Source: Clostridiales bacterium | GTDB taxonomy: Bacteria > Bacillota > Clostridia > Christensenellales > Aristaeellaceae | Direction of reading: 5' to 3' | DNA length: 53,783 nucleotides | NCBI GenBank assembly: GCA_004557125.1 | Contig: SFET01000011.1 | Location: forward strand, 1 to 53,783 | Part shown: positions 42,990-51,131 of the stretch, piece by piece | Numbering within the stretch: position 1 is the first letter of the stretch | Layout: each line of letters starts with the position of its first letter | The notes under the pieces: generated by a model | Told to the model about the DNA's origin: nothing | Seen by the model: only the letters and a program-made list of their open reading frames with translations | Database searches by the model: none | Program-made: the position numbers and the translations under genes

Positions 42990-43853
42990 TCATTTCAGAT
43001 TCCGCTCCTTGGGATCCATGAAATCCCGAAGCGTATCGCCCAGCAGATTGAAGATCATCACCGTTACAAAGATGGCCAGACCCGGAGAGAGCACCATCCA
43101 GGGCGAAATCTGCAGCATACTGCGGCCATCGTTGATCATGCTGCCCCACTCCGCCATCGGCGGCTTTACGCCCAGTCCCAGGAAGGACAGGCCCGCCAGC
43201 TCCATCATCATCGTGCCGATGTCCAGCACCGCCGTGACGAGAATTGGCCCTGCAATGTTGGGAAGAATGTGCTTCACCAGCAGCTTTGGCCCGCTGCTGC
43301 CCGAAAGGCGCGCCGCCATCAGATAGGAAGAACTCTTCTGCTGAAGCGTCAGCCCCCGGGCCAGGCGCGCGAACTTCGGCCAGCCAATGAAGGCCAGCGC
43401 CAGTATCGCATTCTGGATGCCGCCCCCCAATACGCCGGCGACCGCCAGCGCAAACACAAGGCTCGGGAATGCCAGAAACAGATCGGAGACGCGCATCAGC
43501 GTCGTATCAAGCTTTCCGCCGTACCATCCGCATGTGACACCCACGGCAGAGCCGAACGCCGTCACCACTGCGACGAGAACCAGCGTGGCATAGATGCTCG
43601 TCCGGCTGCCCACCAGCACGCGCGAGAACATGTCCCGTCCGTAGCGATCCGTGCCCATCAGGTGAGCGCTGCTCGGCGCCTGCTGTGCAATGGACAGATC
43701 CTGCGCATAGGGATCGTAGGGGCAGAGCTGCTCGGAAAAGATCGCAACCAGCAGAAGCAGCGCAGCCAGCGCCGCAAACACCGTCAGTTTTGCGCGAATA
43801 TGATTCTTCTTCACCCGCTGCACGCGGAGGGTGGTCGGTTTTGCTCCCGTCAT
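42990..43853 (-). CDS. Dipeptide/nickel-type ABC transporter permease (DppC/NikC-like)
   Basis: 287 residues. A first membrane segment lies at about 22-42, followed by LMGTDRYGRDMFSRVLVGSR, the standard DppC/NikC motif. Further segments include the ABC loop ARLSGSSGPKLLVKHILPN. The start at 43853 overlaps the previous permease stop by ATGA; the frame is open further upstream, but that part lies inside the neighbour. Confidence 0.92.
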   Translation of the reverse strand: MTGAKPTTLRVQRVKKNHIRAKLTVFAALAALLLLVAIFSEQLCPYDPYAQDLSIAQQAPSSAHLMGTDRYGRDMFSRVLVGSRTSIYATLVLVAVVTAFGSAVGVTCGWYGGKLDTTLMRVSDLFLAFPSLVFALAVAGVLGGGIQNAILALAFIGWPKFARLARGLTLQQKSSSYLMAARLSGSSGPKLLVKHILPNIAGPILVTAVLDIGTMMMELAGLSFLGLGVKPPMAEWGSMINDGRSMLQISPWMVLSPGLAIFVTVMIFNLLGDTLRDFMDPKERNLK

Positions 43854-44794
43854 TCGCCTGCACCTCCCAGCCGAACCCGCGGATCCAGACAGTGGTGAAT
43901 GATGTCGGTCAGAAGGTTGACCGCCACATAGATGATCGCCATCCATGCCACATATGCCTGGATGATGGGATAATCGCGCATGGTGATGGCGTCCACGGCC
44001 AGCTTGCCCACGCCGTCCCACATGAAGATGGTCTCCACAATGGCCGTGCCGCCCAGAAGCGAGCCGATGGACAGCGCCAGCAGCGTGATGATCGTCAGCA
44101 TGGACGATTTCATGACGTTCTTCCAGATGATCACATGACCGCGCACGCCCCGCGCTCTGGCTCCGGCAACATAGTCCTTGTTCAGCTCCTCCAGCACCGT
44201 GGCGCGCACCTGACGGGTATACTTGGAAGCCATGGAAACCGTCAGGGTCAGGGTTGGCAGCACCAGACTCTGAAGCAGATTCTTGGTGGTGATCACGGGG
44301 AGCCATCCGAGCCGGATTGAAAAGAAGTACATCAGCACCAGCGCCGCGAAGAAGTTCGGCATGGAATTTCCGACAAAGCTCAGAACGCGAATGACATAAT
44401 CAATGAAGCGATTGTGCCGGATCGCAGAAAGCACACCCAGCGGAAGGGCGACGGCCACCGTCAGCAATATGGAAGAGGCCGTCAGCAGGATTGTCGCAGG
44501 AAGTTTGGACACGAAGGTTGTATATACATCCCGCTTTGACACATAGCTGGTTCCCATATCGCCGGTGATCATGCCCGCGAACCACTTTCCGTATTGAACG
44601 AGAAACGGCTGATCGAGACCATATTCCGCCTTGGTTGCGTCGATGATTTCCTGAGATACGTTCGCGCCCGCACGGTCATACATATATGTGACCGCGTCGC
44701 CGCCCGCCAGACGCATCATACCGAAGGATAGAAACGTAATTCCGATCAGAATCGGAATCAGTTGCAAAAGGCGTTTCAATATATATTTGAGCAT
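43850..44794 (-). CDS. Dipeptide/nickel-type ABC transporter permease (DppB/NikB-like)
   Basis: 314 residues with six membrane segments. MLKYILKRLLQLIPILIGIT is the classical N-terminus; RHNRFIDYVIRVLSFVGNSM and AGARARGVRGHVIIWKNVM hold the family motifs. It is the first gene of operon 3, driven by the promoter at 44863-44891 with the shared regulatory element. Confidence 0.93.
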   Translation of the reverse strand: MLKYILKRLLQLIPILIGITFLSFGMMRLAGGDAVTYMYDRAGANVSQEIIDATKAEYGLDQPFLVQYGKWFAGMITGDMGTSYVSKRDVYTTFVSKLPATILLTASSILLTVAVALPLGVLSAIRHNRFIDYVIRVLSFVGNSMPNFFAALVLMYFFSIRLGWLPVITTKNLLQSLVLPTLTLTVSMASKYTRQVRATVLEELNKDYVAGARARGVRGHVIIWKNVMKSSMLTIITLLALSIGSLLGGTAIVETIFMWDGVGKLAVDAITMRDYPIIQAYVAWMAIIYVAVNLLTDIIHHCLDPRVRLGGAGE

Positions 44795-44862
44795 GCGCTT
44801 TCACTTCCTGAAGAGATCTGCGATCCTACATGGAGCCTGTGTTATCAAATCACGATGAAAAA

Positions 44863-44907
44863 ATTATAAATCCTCAGATGCGTCTCCGCAAGCCCCGGTA
44901 GGGGATA
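44863..44907 (-). promoter_or_regulatory. Promoter of operon 3 with shared 16-bp regulatory element
   Basis: On the minus strand: TATCCCCTACCGGGGC (44907-44892), then -35 TTGCGG, 17 bp, and -10 TATAAT (ending at 44863). A second copy of the element, facing the other way for operon 4, starts 16 bp away. Confidence 0.78.
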
Positions 44908-44923
44908 GAAATTTCTCACTCCG

Positions 44924-44968
44924 TATCCCCCATGGGGGCTTGTGGAGTGGGTTTTGAACTGCTAAAAT
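44924..44968 (+). promoter_or_regulatory. Promoter of operon 4 with shared 16-bp regulatory element
   Basis: TATCCCCCATGGGGGC (44924-44939) directly followed by -35 TTGTGG, 17 bp, and -10 TAAAAT. This copy has the best palindrome, CCCCCATGGGGG. It is divergent from the operon 3 promoter. Confidence 0.8.
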
Positions 44969-44989
44969 TTTCGGAGAGGTGATTCTATC

Positions 44990-45709
44990 ATGGCATCCTG
45001 CCTGAAATCCGAGATCTCGGCATACTGGACAGGGAGAACCGATTCCTTTGCGCAGCTGCGAAGAGATGAATTCGACAGCGCCAAGCGCGCCCAATGGGAA
45101 GCGGAGCTTCTGCGCTTCCTACCCCGGCGCAACGGCCTGCACATTTTGGATGTTGGCACGGGTACGGGTTTCTTTGCGCTGATCCTTGCGGCCATGGGAC
45201 ACGAGGTCACGGGAATTGACCTGACCGAATCCATGATTCTTTGCGCCCGGGAGGAGAGCGTTCGACGGAATCTGCCGGCGACCTTTCAGGTGATGGACGC
45301 CGAAAACCCAACTTTTCCCGACGAGACCTTCGATGCAGTGGTGACGCGCAACCTGACCTGGAGTCTGCCGCATCTGGAAGCGGCCTACCGCCAGTGGCAT
45401 CGCATGCTGAAGAGGGGCGGCGCGCTGATCAACTTTGACGCGGACTATTGCCGCGAACAGGCTGCGCAAGCGCTCCCTGCATGCCATGCGCACAAGGCAA
45501 TCACCGCAGATCAGGCGGCAGAATACGAACACCTGAAATCGGAACTGCGTCCGACGCAGCATCCCCGCCCGGAATGGGATTGCGCGCTGCTGAAACAGAT
45601 CGGTTTTTCGGAAATCCGTGTGGACAACGCCTTGTCCCAGCGGCTCTATGCCCAAACCGACGCCTTTTTCAATCCAACGCCCATGTTTGCGCTCAGCGCT
45701 GTGAAATGA
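44990..45709 (+). CDS. Class I SAM-dependent methyltransferase (cluster paralogue 2)
   Basis: 239 residues. Motif I ILDVGTGTGFFALIL (about 47-61), VTGIDLTESM, and TRNLTWSLPHLEAAY in the position of the catalytic motif. The C-terminal part lacks the tryptophan-rich tail of paralogue 3. It leads operon 4 and starts with a GGAGAGGTG site. The substrate is unknown. Its closeness to the methyltransferase in operon 2 suggests that these enzymes act on related molecules. Confidence 0.87.
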   Translation: MASCLKSEISAYWTGRTDSFAQLRRDEFDSAKRAQWEAELLRFLPRRNGLHILDVGTGTGFFALILAAMGHEVTGIDLTESMILCAREESVRRNLPATFQVMDAENPTFPDETFDAVVTRNLTWSLPHLEAAYRQWHRMLKRGGALINFDADYCREQAAQALPACHAHKAITADQAAEYEHLKSELRPTQHPRPEWDCALLKQIGFSEIRVDNALSQRLYAQTDAFFNPTPMFALSAVK

Positions 45710-45741
45710 CCTGGACGATTCCAAGACAGGAGAACAACGAC

Positions 45742-46509
45742 ATGCTGAAAGAGGAGAACCAAATCTACTGGACAAATCGCGCCCCGGGGTATTCCGAGGT
45801 CAACCAGGTGGAATTGAATACGCCGCAGCGGGAAATCTGGGAGGAGACGCTGCTGGAGCAGCTTCAGCGCGCCTTTCCCGGCCGCGCAATGGAGGAGCTG
45901 AGTGTTCTGGACGTGGGCACCGGCCCCGGCTTCTTTGCAATCATCCTCACGGAGCTGGGCTGCCGCGTGACCGCCGTGGATTACACCCCGGCGATGCTGG
46001 CGGAGGCGCGCAGAAATGCCGGCGCATTGGCGGAGCGGATTCGCTTTGCTGAAATGGACGCCGCCCACCTGCTCTTTGATGCGGGCAGCTTCGACGCAAT
46101 CTTTACTCGCAACCTGACTTGGAATCTGCCGGAGCCCGAAGCGGCCTATGCGGAATGGCTGCGGGTGCTGAAGCCGGGCGGACTGCTGGTCAACTTTGAT
46201 GCGAATTGGTACACGCACCTCTACAATCCTTCTGCCCGCGCAGCCTACGATGCGGATCGCCGACATACGGAGCTGGCGCAGATCAAGGACGAGTATGCCT
46301 GTACAGACATCGACGCCATGGAAGGCATTGCGCGCAGGGTGCCGCTGAGCCGCATTCTCCGGCCCGAATGGGATCTGAACTGCCTGCGCTCTCTGGGAGC
46401 GGTTGACCCTGTTGCCGACGGGCACATCTGGGAGAGAGTCTGGTCCCGCGAGGAAAAGATCAACTTCCGCGCAACGCCCATGTTTATGGTCTCTGCCCGG
46501 AAACGCTGA
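45742..46509 (+). CDS. Class I SAM-dependent methyltransferase (cluster paralogue 3)
   Basis: 255 residues from the ATG with a CAGGAG site. Motif I VLDVGTGPGFFAIILTELG (about 52-70), VTAVDYTPAM, and TRNLTWNLPEPEAAYAEW. It begins MLKEENQIYWTNRAPGYSEV, similar to the starts of the other two, whose N-termini share a Y-W-x-x-R motif. It follows paralogue 2 after 32 nt. The two neighbours are probably not redundant, because their C-terminal halves differ. Confidence 0.87.
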   Translation: MLKEENQIYWTNRAPGYSEVNQVELNTPQREIWEETLLEQLQRAFPGRAMEELSVLDVGTGPGFFAIILTELGCRVTAVDYTPAMLAEARRNAGALAERIRFAEMDAAHLLFDAGSFDAIFTRNLTWNLPEPEAAYAEWLRVLKPGGLLVNFDANWYTHLYNPSARAAYDADRRHTELAQIKDEYACTDIDAMEGIARRVPLSRILRPEWDLNCLRSLGAVDPVADGHIWERVWSREEKINFRATPMFMVSARKR

Positions 46510-46524
46510 GGTGGAGAATATCGT

Positions 46525-47454
46525 ATGCCACAGAAGATTCATGGGTTTCATGCGATTCCCGGGACGCAGCTTTCCATTCCATACACAGTTCTGGAGGGCG
46601 CGCCGGGAAGGACAGCGTTGGTAACCGCAGGAATACACAGCGCCGAGTATGTTGGTATTCAGGCGCTCGTGGAGCTGAGGAACGAATTAACCCCGGAGGA
46701 GCTTCAGGGAAAGGTGATCCTGCTGCCTCTGGTAAATCGGTCGGGCTTTGAAAATCGTACCATGAGCATGGTATGGGAGGATGGCAAGAATCTGAACCGG
46801 GTCTTTCCCGGGAATCCATGCGGAAGCGTGGCAGAGAAACTGGCATTTTCCATCATGAATCATTTCATTCGCTGCGCAGATTTGTACATCGATCTTCACT
46901 GCGGTGACGGCTATGAAACGCTCACGCCCTATGTCTATTTCGTGGGAAATACCCCCGCAGAGGAAGAATCCCGGCGTCTCGCAGAAGCGGTGGACGTTCC
47001 CTGCGCTGTGCGCTCATCCTGTCATAGCGGCGGTGCTTACAACGTCGCTTCTGTTGCAGGGATTCCATCCGTACTCATCGAGCGCGGCTGTATGGGAAGG
47101 TGGAGCCGCGAGGAGGTGGATGCGGACAAGACCGACGTGATCAACCTGTTGCGCACAGCGGGTATGATCGAGGGAAAACCCGCGCGTTATCCCAAGGATT
47201 TCATCTTTGAGGAGGTCATCTACGAGGACGCGCCCGCGACCGGTCTTTGGTATCCCGACGTTCAGACGGGCAATCGGTTTCACAGAGGTGAGCGGCTCGG
47301 CGTCATTTGTGATTACCTGGGAAAGAAGCTGCACGAAGTCATTGCAAAAACAGATGGGCTGATGCTGTATCAGGCATCTTCACTCAATGTGCTGGAAAAA
47401 GGCCCTATGGTCGCCTATGGCGTCCTACCCTGCGGGTCGAAGCCCAAATACTGA
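46525..47454 (+). CDS. AstE/AspA-type zinc hydrolase (M14-like)
   Basis: 309 residues. The zinc ligands of the succinylglutamate desuccinylase/aspartoacylase family are visible: H38 and E41 in GIHSAEY and H125 in DLHCGD. The later SVLIERGCMGRW holds a likely catalytic glutamate. Such enzymes split amide bonds of N-acylated amino acids or similar small molecules. It lies 15 nt after the methyltransferase in operon 4. Release or processing of an amide-linked ligand is a plausible role; the substrate is unknown. Confidence 0.85.
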   Translation: MPQKIHGFHAIPGTQLSIPYTVLEGAPGRTALVTAGIHSAEYVGIQALVELRNELTPEELQGKVILLPLVNRSGFENRTMSMVWEDGKNLNRVFPGNPCGSVAEKLAFSIMNHFIRCADLYIDLHCGDGYETLTPYVYFVGNTPAEEESRRLAEAVDVPCAVRSSCHSGGAYNVASVAGIPSVLIERGCMGRWSREEVDADKTDVINLLRTAGMIEGKPARYPKDFIFEEVIYEDAPATGLWYPDVQTGNRFHRGERLGVICDYLGKKLHEVIAKTDGLMLYQASSLNVLEKGPMVAYGVLPCGSKPKY

Positions 47455-47476
47455 TTCTGATTCGGAGGTTTTCATC

Positions 47477-47953
47477 ATGGGACACGAAGAACACGAGCAT
47501 CTGCACGCGCATGAGCACGAGCACGTCCACACCCACGAGCATACGCACGCGCATGTCCACGAGGACGGCGAAGCGCACAGCCATCCGCATGCACACGCCC
47601 ACTCCCACGAACACATGCACGAGCATGATCATGAGCATGCCCATCCGCATGCACACGAGCATCTGCACGAGACCGGTCACAGCCACGACCACACACATGA
47701 GCATCTGCACGACGCGGAACATGTCCATCACCACGACCACAATGCGCCCGAAATCTCCCCGAAGGACGAGCTGGTGGCGCTGATGAAGTACATGGTCGGC
47801 CATAATGCCGCGCACATCGATGAGCTGGCGGAACTGGCCAAGCAGCTGGATACCATCGGTGAGACGAACGCCTACGACCGCATCCAGCACGCAGTCGAAC
47901 TGTTCCGGCACGGAAACGAGCATCTCGCTGAAGTGCTGAAGGATTTGCAGTAA
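47477..47953 (+). CDS. Extremely histidine-rich metal-binding protein
   Basis: 158 residues. The first 90 or so contain about forty histidines, mostly as H-x dipeptides alternating with E, A, D, T or S (HEHLHAHEHEHVHTHEH). The last 66 residues are a normal helical domain (SPKDELVALMKYMVGHNAAHIDELAELAKQL) that may mediate dimerisation or partner binding. There is no signal peptide, so it is cytoplasmic. Such tracts bind nickel, cobalt or zinc, as in HypB-type and Hpn-like storage proteins. It is the last gene of operon 4 and ends at a strong terminator. The start at 47477 has GGAGG. Confidence 0.88.
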   Translation: MGHEEHEHLHAHEHEHVHTHEHTHAHVHEDGEAHSHPHAHAHSHEHMHEHDHEHAHPHAHEHLHETGHSHDHTHEHLHDAEHVHHHDHNAPEISPKDELVALMKYMVGHNAAHIDELAELAKQLDTIGETNAYDRIQHAVELFRHGNEHLAEVLKDLQ

Positions 47954-47959
47954 AGATCC

Positions 47960-47994
47960 GGGGAGCCCTCTGAAACCAGAGCGCTCCCCTTTTC
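47960..47994 (+). terminator. Intrinsic terminator of operon 4
   Basis: GGGGAGCcCTCTG...CAGAGcGCTCCCC stem followed by TTTTC. Confidence 0.88.
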
Positions 47995-48022
47995 ATCTTC
48001 CAGGCATAGCAATCCTCGATCT

Positions 48023-48247
48023 TCAATCTACGAAGATGCCCGCGTTTTCAAGGACTTCTTCAATGTCGTCCGCATTGATTCCTTCAAAGGCCACGCGCAT
48101 TGTTTTCATGACAATATTGATTTCAACGGCCTGCACGCCTTTGAGCCGCATCAGCATCTCTGTAATCTGCGCCTGGCATTGGTCGCAGTGTATGCGCTGC
48201 GCACACGCCTGACAGCTCAAATAGGTAAAGCAATAATCCCGCGTCAT
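48023..48247 (-). CDS. Small HMA-like protein with tetracysteine motif (paralogue A)
   Basis: 74 residues from the ATG with a GGGGGAAG site. The N-terminal CQACAQRIHCDQC forms C-x2-C-x5-C-x2-C, and the rest (ITEMLMRLKGVQAVEINIVM, FEGINADDIEEVLENAGIFVD) has the ferredoxin-like fold of heavy-metal-associated domains. Classical HMA domains have only one C-x2-C. It follows the RACo gene after 44 nt in the cobalamin-riboswitch operon. A close paralogue lies at 51607. Metal delivery or redox sensing is possible. Confidence 0.82.
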   Translation of the reverse strand: MTRDYCFTYLSCQACAQRIHCDQCQAQITEMLMRLKGVQAVEINIVMKTMRVAFEGINADDIEEVLENAGIFVD

Positions 48248-48291
48248 GCGCGTCTTCCCCCGATTCTCCAACCATAATTGTATGCCAGTCT

Positions 48292-50220
48292 TTACGATAT
48301 GGCTGTGTCCACCGACGGGAACAGGTTCGCGTCGGTGTGGGGGAGGAAGCAGGCGGCGACAAATGCGTCCATGTAGCCCGGCTCGGTAGAGAGCTCCAGA
48401 TAGGTCATGCCGCGGGCCAGCTCGTCCACCTTCTCCCGTGCCGCACTGCTGGTGAGCATGGCGTAGGCCCCGGAGAGCGAGGAGTTGCCGATGTAGCTGA
48501 ACAGCGCGGGATCGATGTCCGGCAGCATGCCGATGGTCACGGCGTTCTGCATGTTGATGCCGCTGCCGATGCCGCCCGCCACGTAGACGTGGCCCAGCAC
48601 GGAGGGATCCATTCCCATGGAGCCCAGCATAGTCATGGTGGCGGAGAAGATCGCGCCCTTCGCGCGGATGAAGTTGTCGATGTCCACCTCGTTGATCTCC
48701 ACGTCGCGCACCGCGCCGGTGTCCTCCTTGAAGGCGAGCACGTAGCTGCCCATGCCGTTCTCGTCATGACGGACGCGCCGACCCTCACGTGAGAACTTGC
48801 CCTTGCCGTTGATGATCCCAGCGCGGAACAGCTCCGCGATCACGTCGATGATGCCGGAGCCGCAGATGCCCACGGGGTGTTTCGTGTTGCCGATGGTGGT
48901 GAAGGACGGCTCCATGGTCTCCCGGTCGATGGTGCAGGAATCGATTGCGCCGTCTGTTGCGCGCATGCCGCAGGAGATGTCACCGCCCTCGAAGGCCGGA
49001 CCCGCCGAGCAGGCGCAGGACATCATGAACTCACTGTTGCCGAACACCAGCTCGCCGTTGGTGCCCAGGTCGATGAACAGCGAAAGCTCCTCCTTATTCC
49101 ACAGCATCGATGCGAACGCGCCCGCGGTGATGTCGCCGCCCACGTAGGAGCCGATGTTGGGCGCGAGGATCAGCTTGGCTTCGGGGTGCAGCCCCAGGTG
49201 CAGGGAGCTTGCGCGTATGTCGTCCGCATGGAAGAAGCTGGGGATGTAGGGATCCATGCGCACAGGCTCGGCATACAGGCCAAGCAGCAGGTGGTTCATG
49301 GTGGTGTTGCCCGCCAGACACATGCGATAGACCTGCCTGGGGTTCAGCTTCTCCGCGGCGCACATCTCCTGAATCAGCGGGCGCAGGGATTCGTCGATCA
49401 CAGCTTTCTGCAAGCGCTCGCTGCCGCCCTCCCGACCGGACTCGATGATGCGGTTGATCACGTCCGCGCCGTAGCGAATCTGTCCGTTGCCTGTGGAGGC
49501 CTTAGCCAGAATCGAGCCGTCCTCCAGGTTCACCAGGATCGCCGCCACCGAGGTGGTGCCCAGGTCGACCACCAGCCCTGCGATGGGTGCGGAATCGCTT
49601 GCGGGCAGCACGTCCAGCACGGTGACACGGTCATCCTCCGTCTCAATCACGCAGCGCACATGGAAGTTGCTTTCCCGCAGCACGCGCGCCAGCTTCTTCA
49701 GTGCTGTGAAGCAGAGCACAATCTTCTGTGCGCCGGTGATCTCCTCCAGCTTCCACATCAGGCGCTCGTTGTCAGGCATGGTGTCGTCGGCGCTGGGCGC
49801 ATCCATCGCCACGGTCACGGCGGACAGATTGGTCTTGAATTCGATGCCCGCCTCCACGATCTCCGCCTTGGTCTGGTTGAAGATGGCCAGCTCCTTCTCC
49901 GAGGAGATGTCCGCCACCTTCATGCGGCTGCGGTAGGCCGAGGCGATGTCGGGCACCTCCACGGTCACGTCGGAGACGAGCCTGCTTACGCAGGAGAGCC
50001 GCCAGCCTTGGGCATACTCCTCATCGGAGATGTGGCGGGTCTGCGGGGAATCCAGCGCACCGGAGAGGAGCTTCACCCTGCACTTGCCGCAAGCCCCGTT
50101 GCCGGAGCAGGGCGCGTCGATGGCCACGTTCGCACGCTGCGCCGCCGCCAGCAGGTTGTCGCCTTTGGATGCGTGCAGCACCACGTCCGTGCCGCCAACT
50201 TTGAATGTTACGCTTACCAT
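48292..50220 (-). CDS. RACo-type reductive activator of corrinoid proteins (2Fe-2S + ASKHA)
   Basis: 642 residues. The N-terminal plant-type ferredoxin has C38, C44, C47 (APCSGNGACGKC) and C77. A linker domain follows, then the DUF4445/ASKHA ATPase region with VVDLGTTSVAAIL (about 225), AGNTTMNHLLLG, DLGTNGELVFGN (about 380) and GICGSGIIDVIAELF. These enzymes use ATP to drive reduction of inactive cob(II)alamin to cob(I)alamin on corrinoid proteins. It is preceded by a truncated methyltransferase of the corrinoid-linked type and a cobalamin riboswitch, which supports the assignment. The start at 50220 has AGGAGGAAAATC. Confidence 0.92.
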   Translation of the reverse strand: MVSVTFKVGGTDVVLHASKGDNLLAAAQRANVAIDAPCSGNGACGKCRVKLLSGALDSPQTRHISDEEYAQGWRLSCVSRLVSDVTVEVPDIASAYRSRMKVADISSEKELAIFNQTKAEIVEAGIEFKTNLSAVTVAMDAPSADDTMPDNERLMWKLEEITGAQKIVLCFTALKKLARVLRESNFHVRCVIETEDDRVTVLDVLPASDSAPIAGLVVDLGTTSVAAILVNLEDGSILAKASTGNGQIRYGADVINRIIESGREGGSERLQKAVIDESLRPLIQEMCAAEKLNPRQVYRMCLAGNTTMNHLLLGLYAEPVRMDPYIPSFFHADDIRASSLHLGLHPEAKLILAPNIGSYVGGDITAGAFASMLWNKEELSLFIDLGTNGELVFGNSEFMMSCACSAGPAFEGGDISCGMRATDGAIDSCTIDRETMEPSFTTIGNTKHPVGICGSGIIDVIAELFRAGIINGKGKFSREGRRVRHDENGMGSYVLAFKEDTGAVRDVEINEVDIDNFIRAKGAIFSATMTMLGSMGMDPSVLGHVYVAGGIGSGINMQNAVTIGMLPDIDPALFSYIGNSSLSGAYAMLTSSAAREKVDELARGMTYLELSTEPGYMDAFVAACFLPHTDANLFPSVDTAIS

Positions 50221-50240
50221 GATTTTCCTCCTGATCAAAA

Positions 50241-50272
50241 CGGGAGAATGCGCGGTATTGGGCATTCTCCCG
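50241..50272 (-). other. Intercistronic stem-loop between the methyltransferase remnant and RACo
   Basis: CGGGAGAATGC pairs perfectly with GCATTCTCCCG around a 10-nt loop. No T-tract follows, so it is more likely an RNA-stability or processing element than a terminator. Confidence 0.55.
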
Positions 50273-50282
50273 TGCTTCATGT

Positions 50283-50795
50283 TCAGATCTCCAGATAGGA
50301 ATCCGCATAGAGCTTGTTGTTCTTGATGATGTCGCAGCTCTTGATGGTTTCCATAAGGCGCAGGTCGCAGGGGTTGACGATGGCGCTGGTCAGATCCTGC
50401 ATCATCGCCATGGCCACCAGTGCGCTGTCCATGATGGGACGGATGTGCTTGGGCATACCGTTGGAGTTGTTGGACAGGCCGCCGGTGGAGTTGAGACCCA
50501 TGTCGGAGAACATCTTGATGGCCTCCAACACCTCCAGCTGCTTGTCCTGCATGCCCTTGACCACCAGGAACAGCGGGTCGAACCACAGATCCTCGCGCTC
50601 CATTCCCAGACTCAGACCGCGCTCCAGCATGTTCTGGCAGTGGACCATGCGCTCATCGTTGTCGGCGGCGATGCCGTTGCAGGAACACAGAGCCACGCAG
50701 ACCACGTCGTTGGCGGCGGCCAGGCAATAACGCCGCTGCGGCAGGGGAGGATGAACAGAACGGATCGCAGATCGGAGTTCCGGGAATCTCCACAC
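50283..50795 (-). pseudogene. Truncated methyltetrahydrofolate:corrinoid-type methyltransferase
   Basis: About 150 residues match the C-terminal half of pterin-binding methyltransferases (AcsE/MtgA-like): ANDVVCVALCSCNGIAADND, WFDPLFLVVKGMQ, GGLSNNSNGMPKHIRP and SAIVNPCDLRLMETI. A complete enzyme has about 260-300 residues. Upstream of about 50740 the recognisable sequence stops abruptly, with no proper start and no ribosome binding site, so the 5' part is deleted. Pterin binding by the lost half would be abolished. The gene sits between the riboswitch leader and RACo, as expected for a corrinoid methyl-transfer operon that has lost its front end, probably including a corrinoid protein. Confidence 0.7.
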
Positions 50796-51131
50796 CAGAC
50801 AATGGGCAAACCGAGGTGGATGGGTCAGATTTTACCGAAGCTGCGATGCATGCGCAGCAGCACATCCCGATGTTCTGTTGCATGTAATCAAACAACTGCT
50901 TTCGCAGGTATTTGCGGAAAAACGGCGGCCGGGGCCCAACCGGCCGCCTCCATCTGTATTTCGTCGGGGGATACGACGATGGCGGACGTTCTTGACGCAC
51001 AACGTCCACGTATGATGGCTGGATCAGCGGGCAGATCGGGAGCAGATCTGCCCGTTTTGTCCTTCTGAAGTTTATTGAACAGAGAAAGACTTTGGCGTTG
51101 TTCAGAACTCTATTCCGTATCTTGAGAAGAA
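50796..51131. other. Leader remnant between the riboswitch terminator and the truncated methyltransferase
   Basis: No gene or recognised element is seen. It probably contains the junction left when the 5' end of the operon was lost. Confidence 0.4.

Noticed and set aside
44892..44939. NikR operator
   Set aside because: NikR sites have GTATGA-N16-TCATAC. The elements here have a C5/G5 core and do not match.
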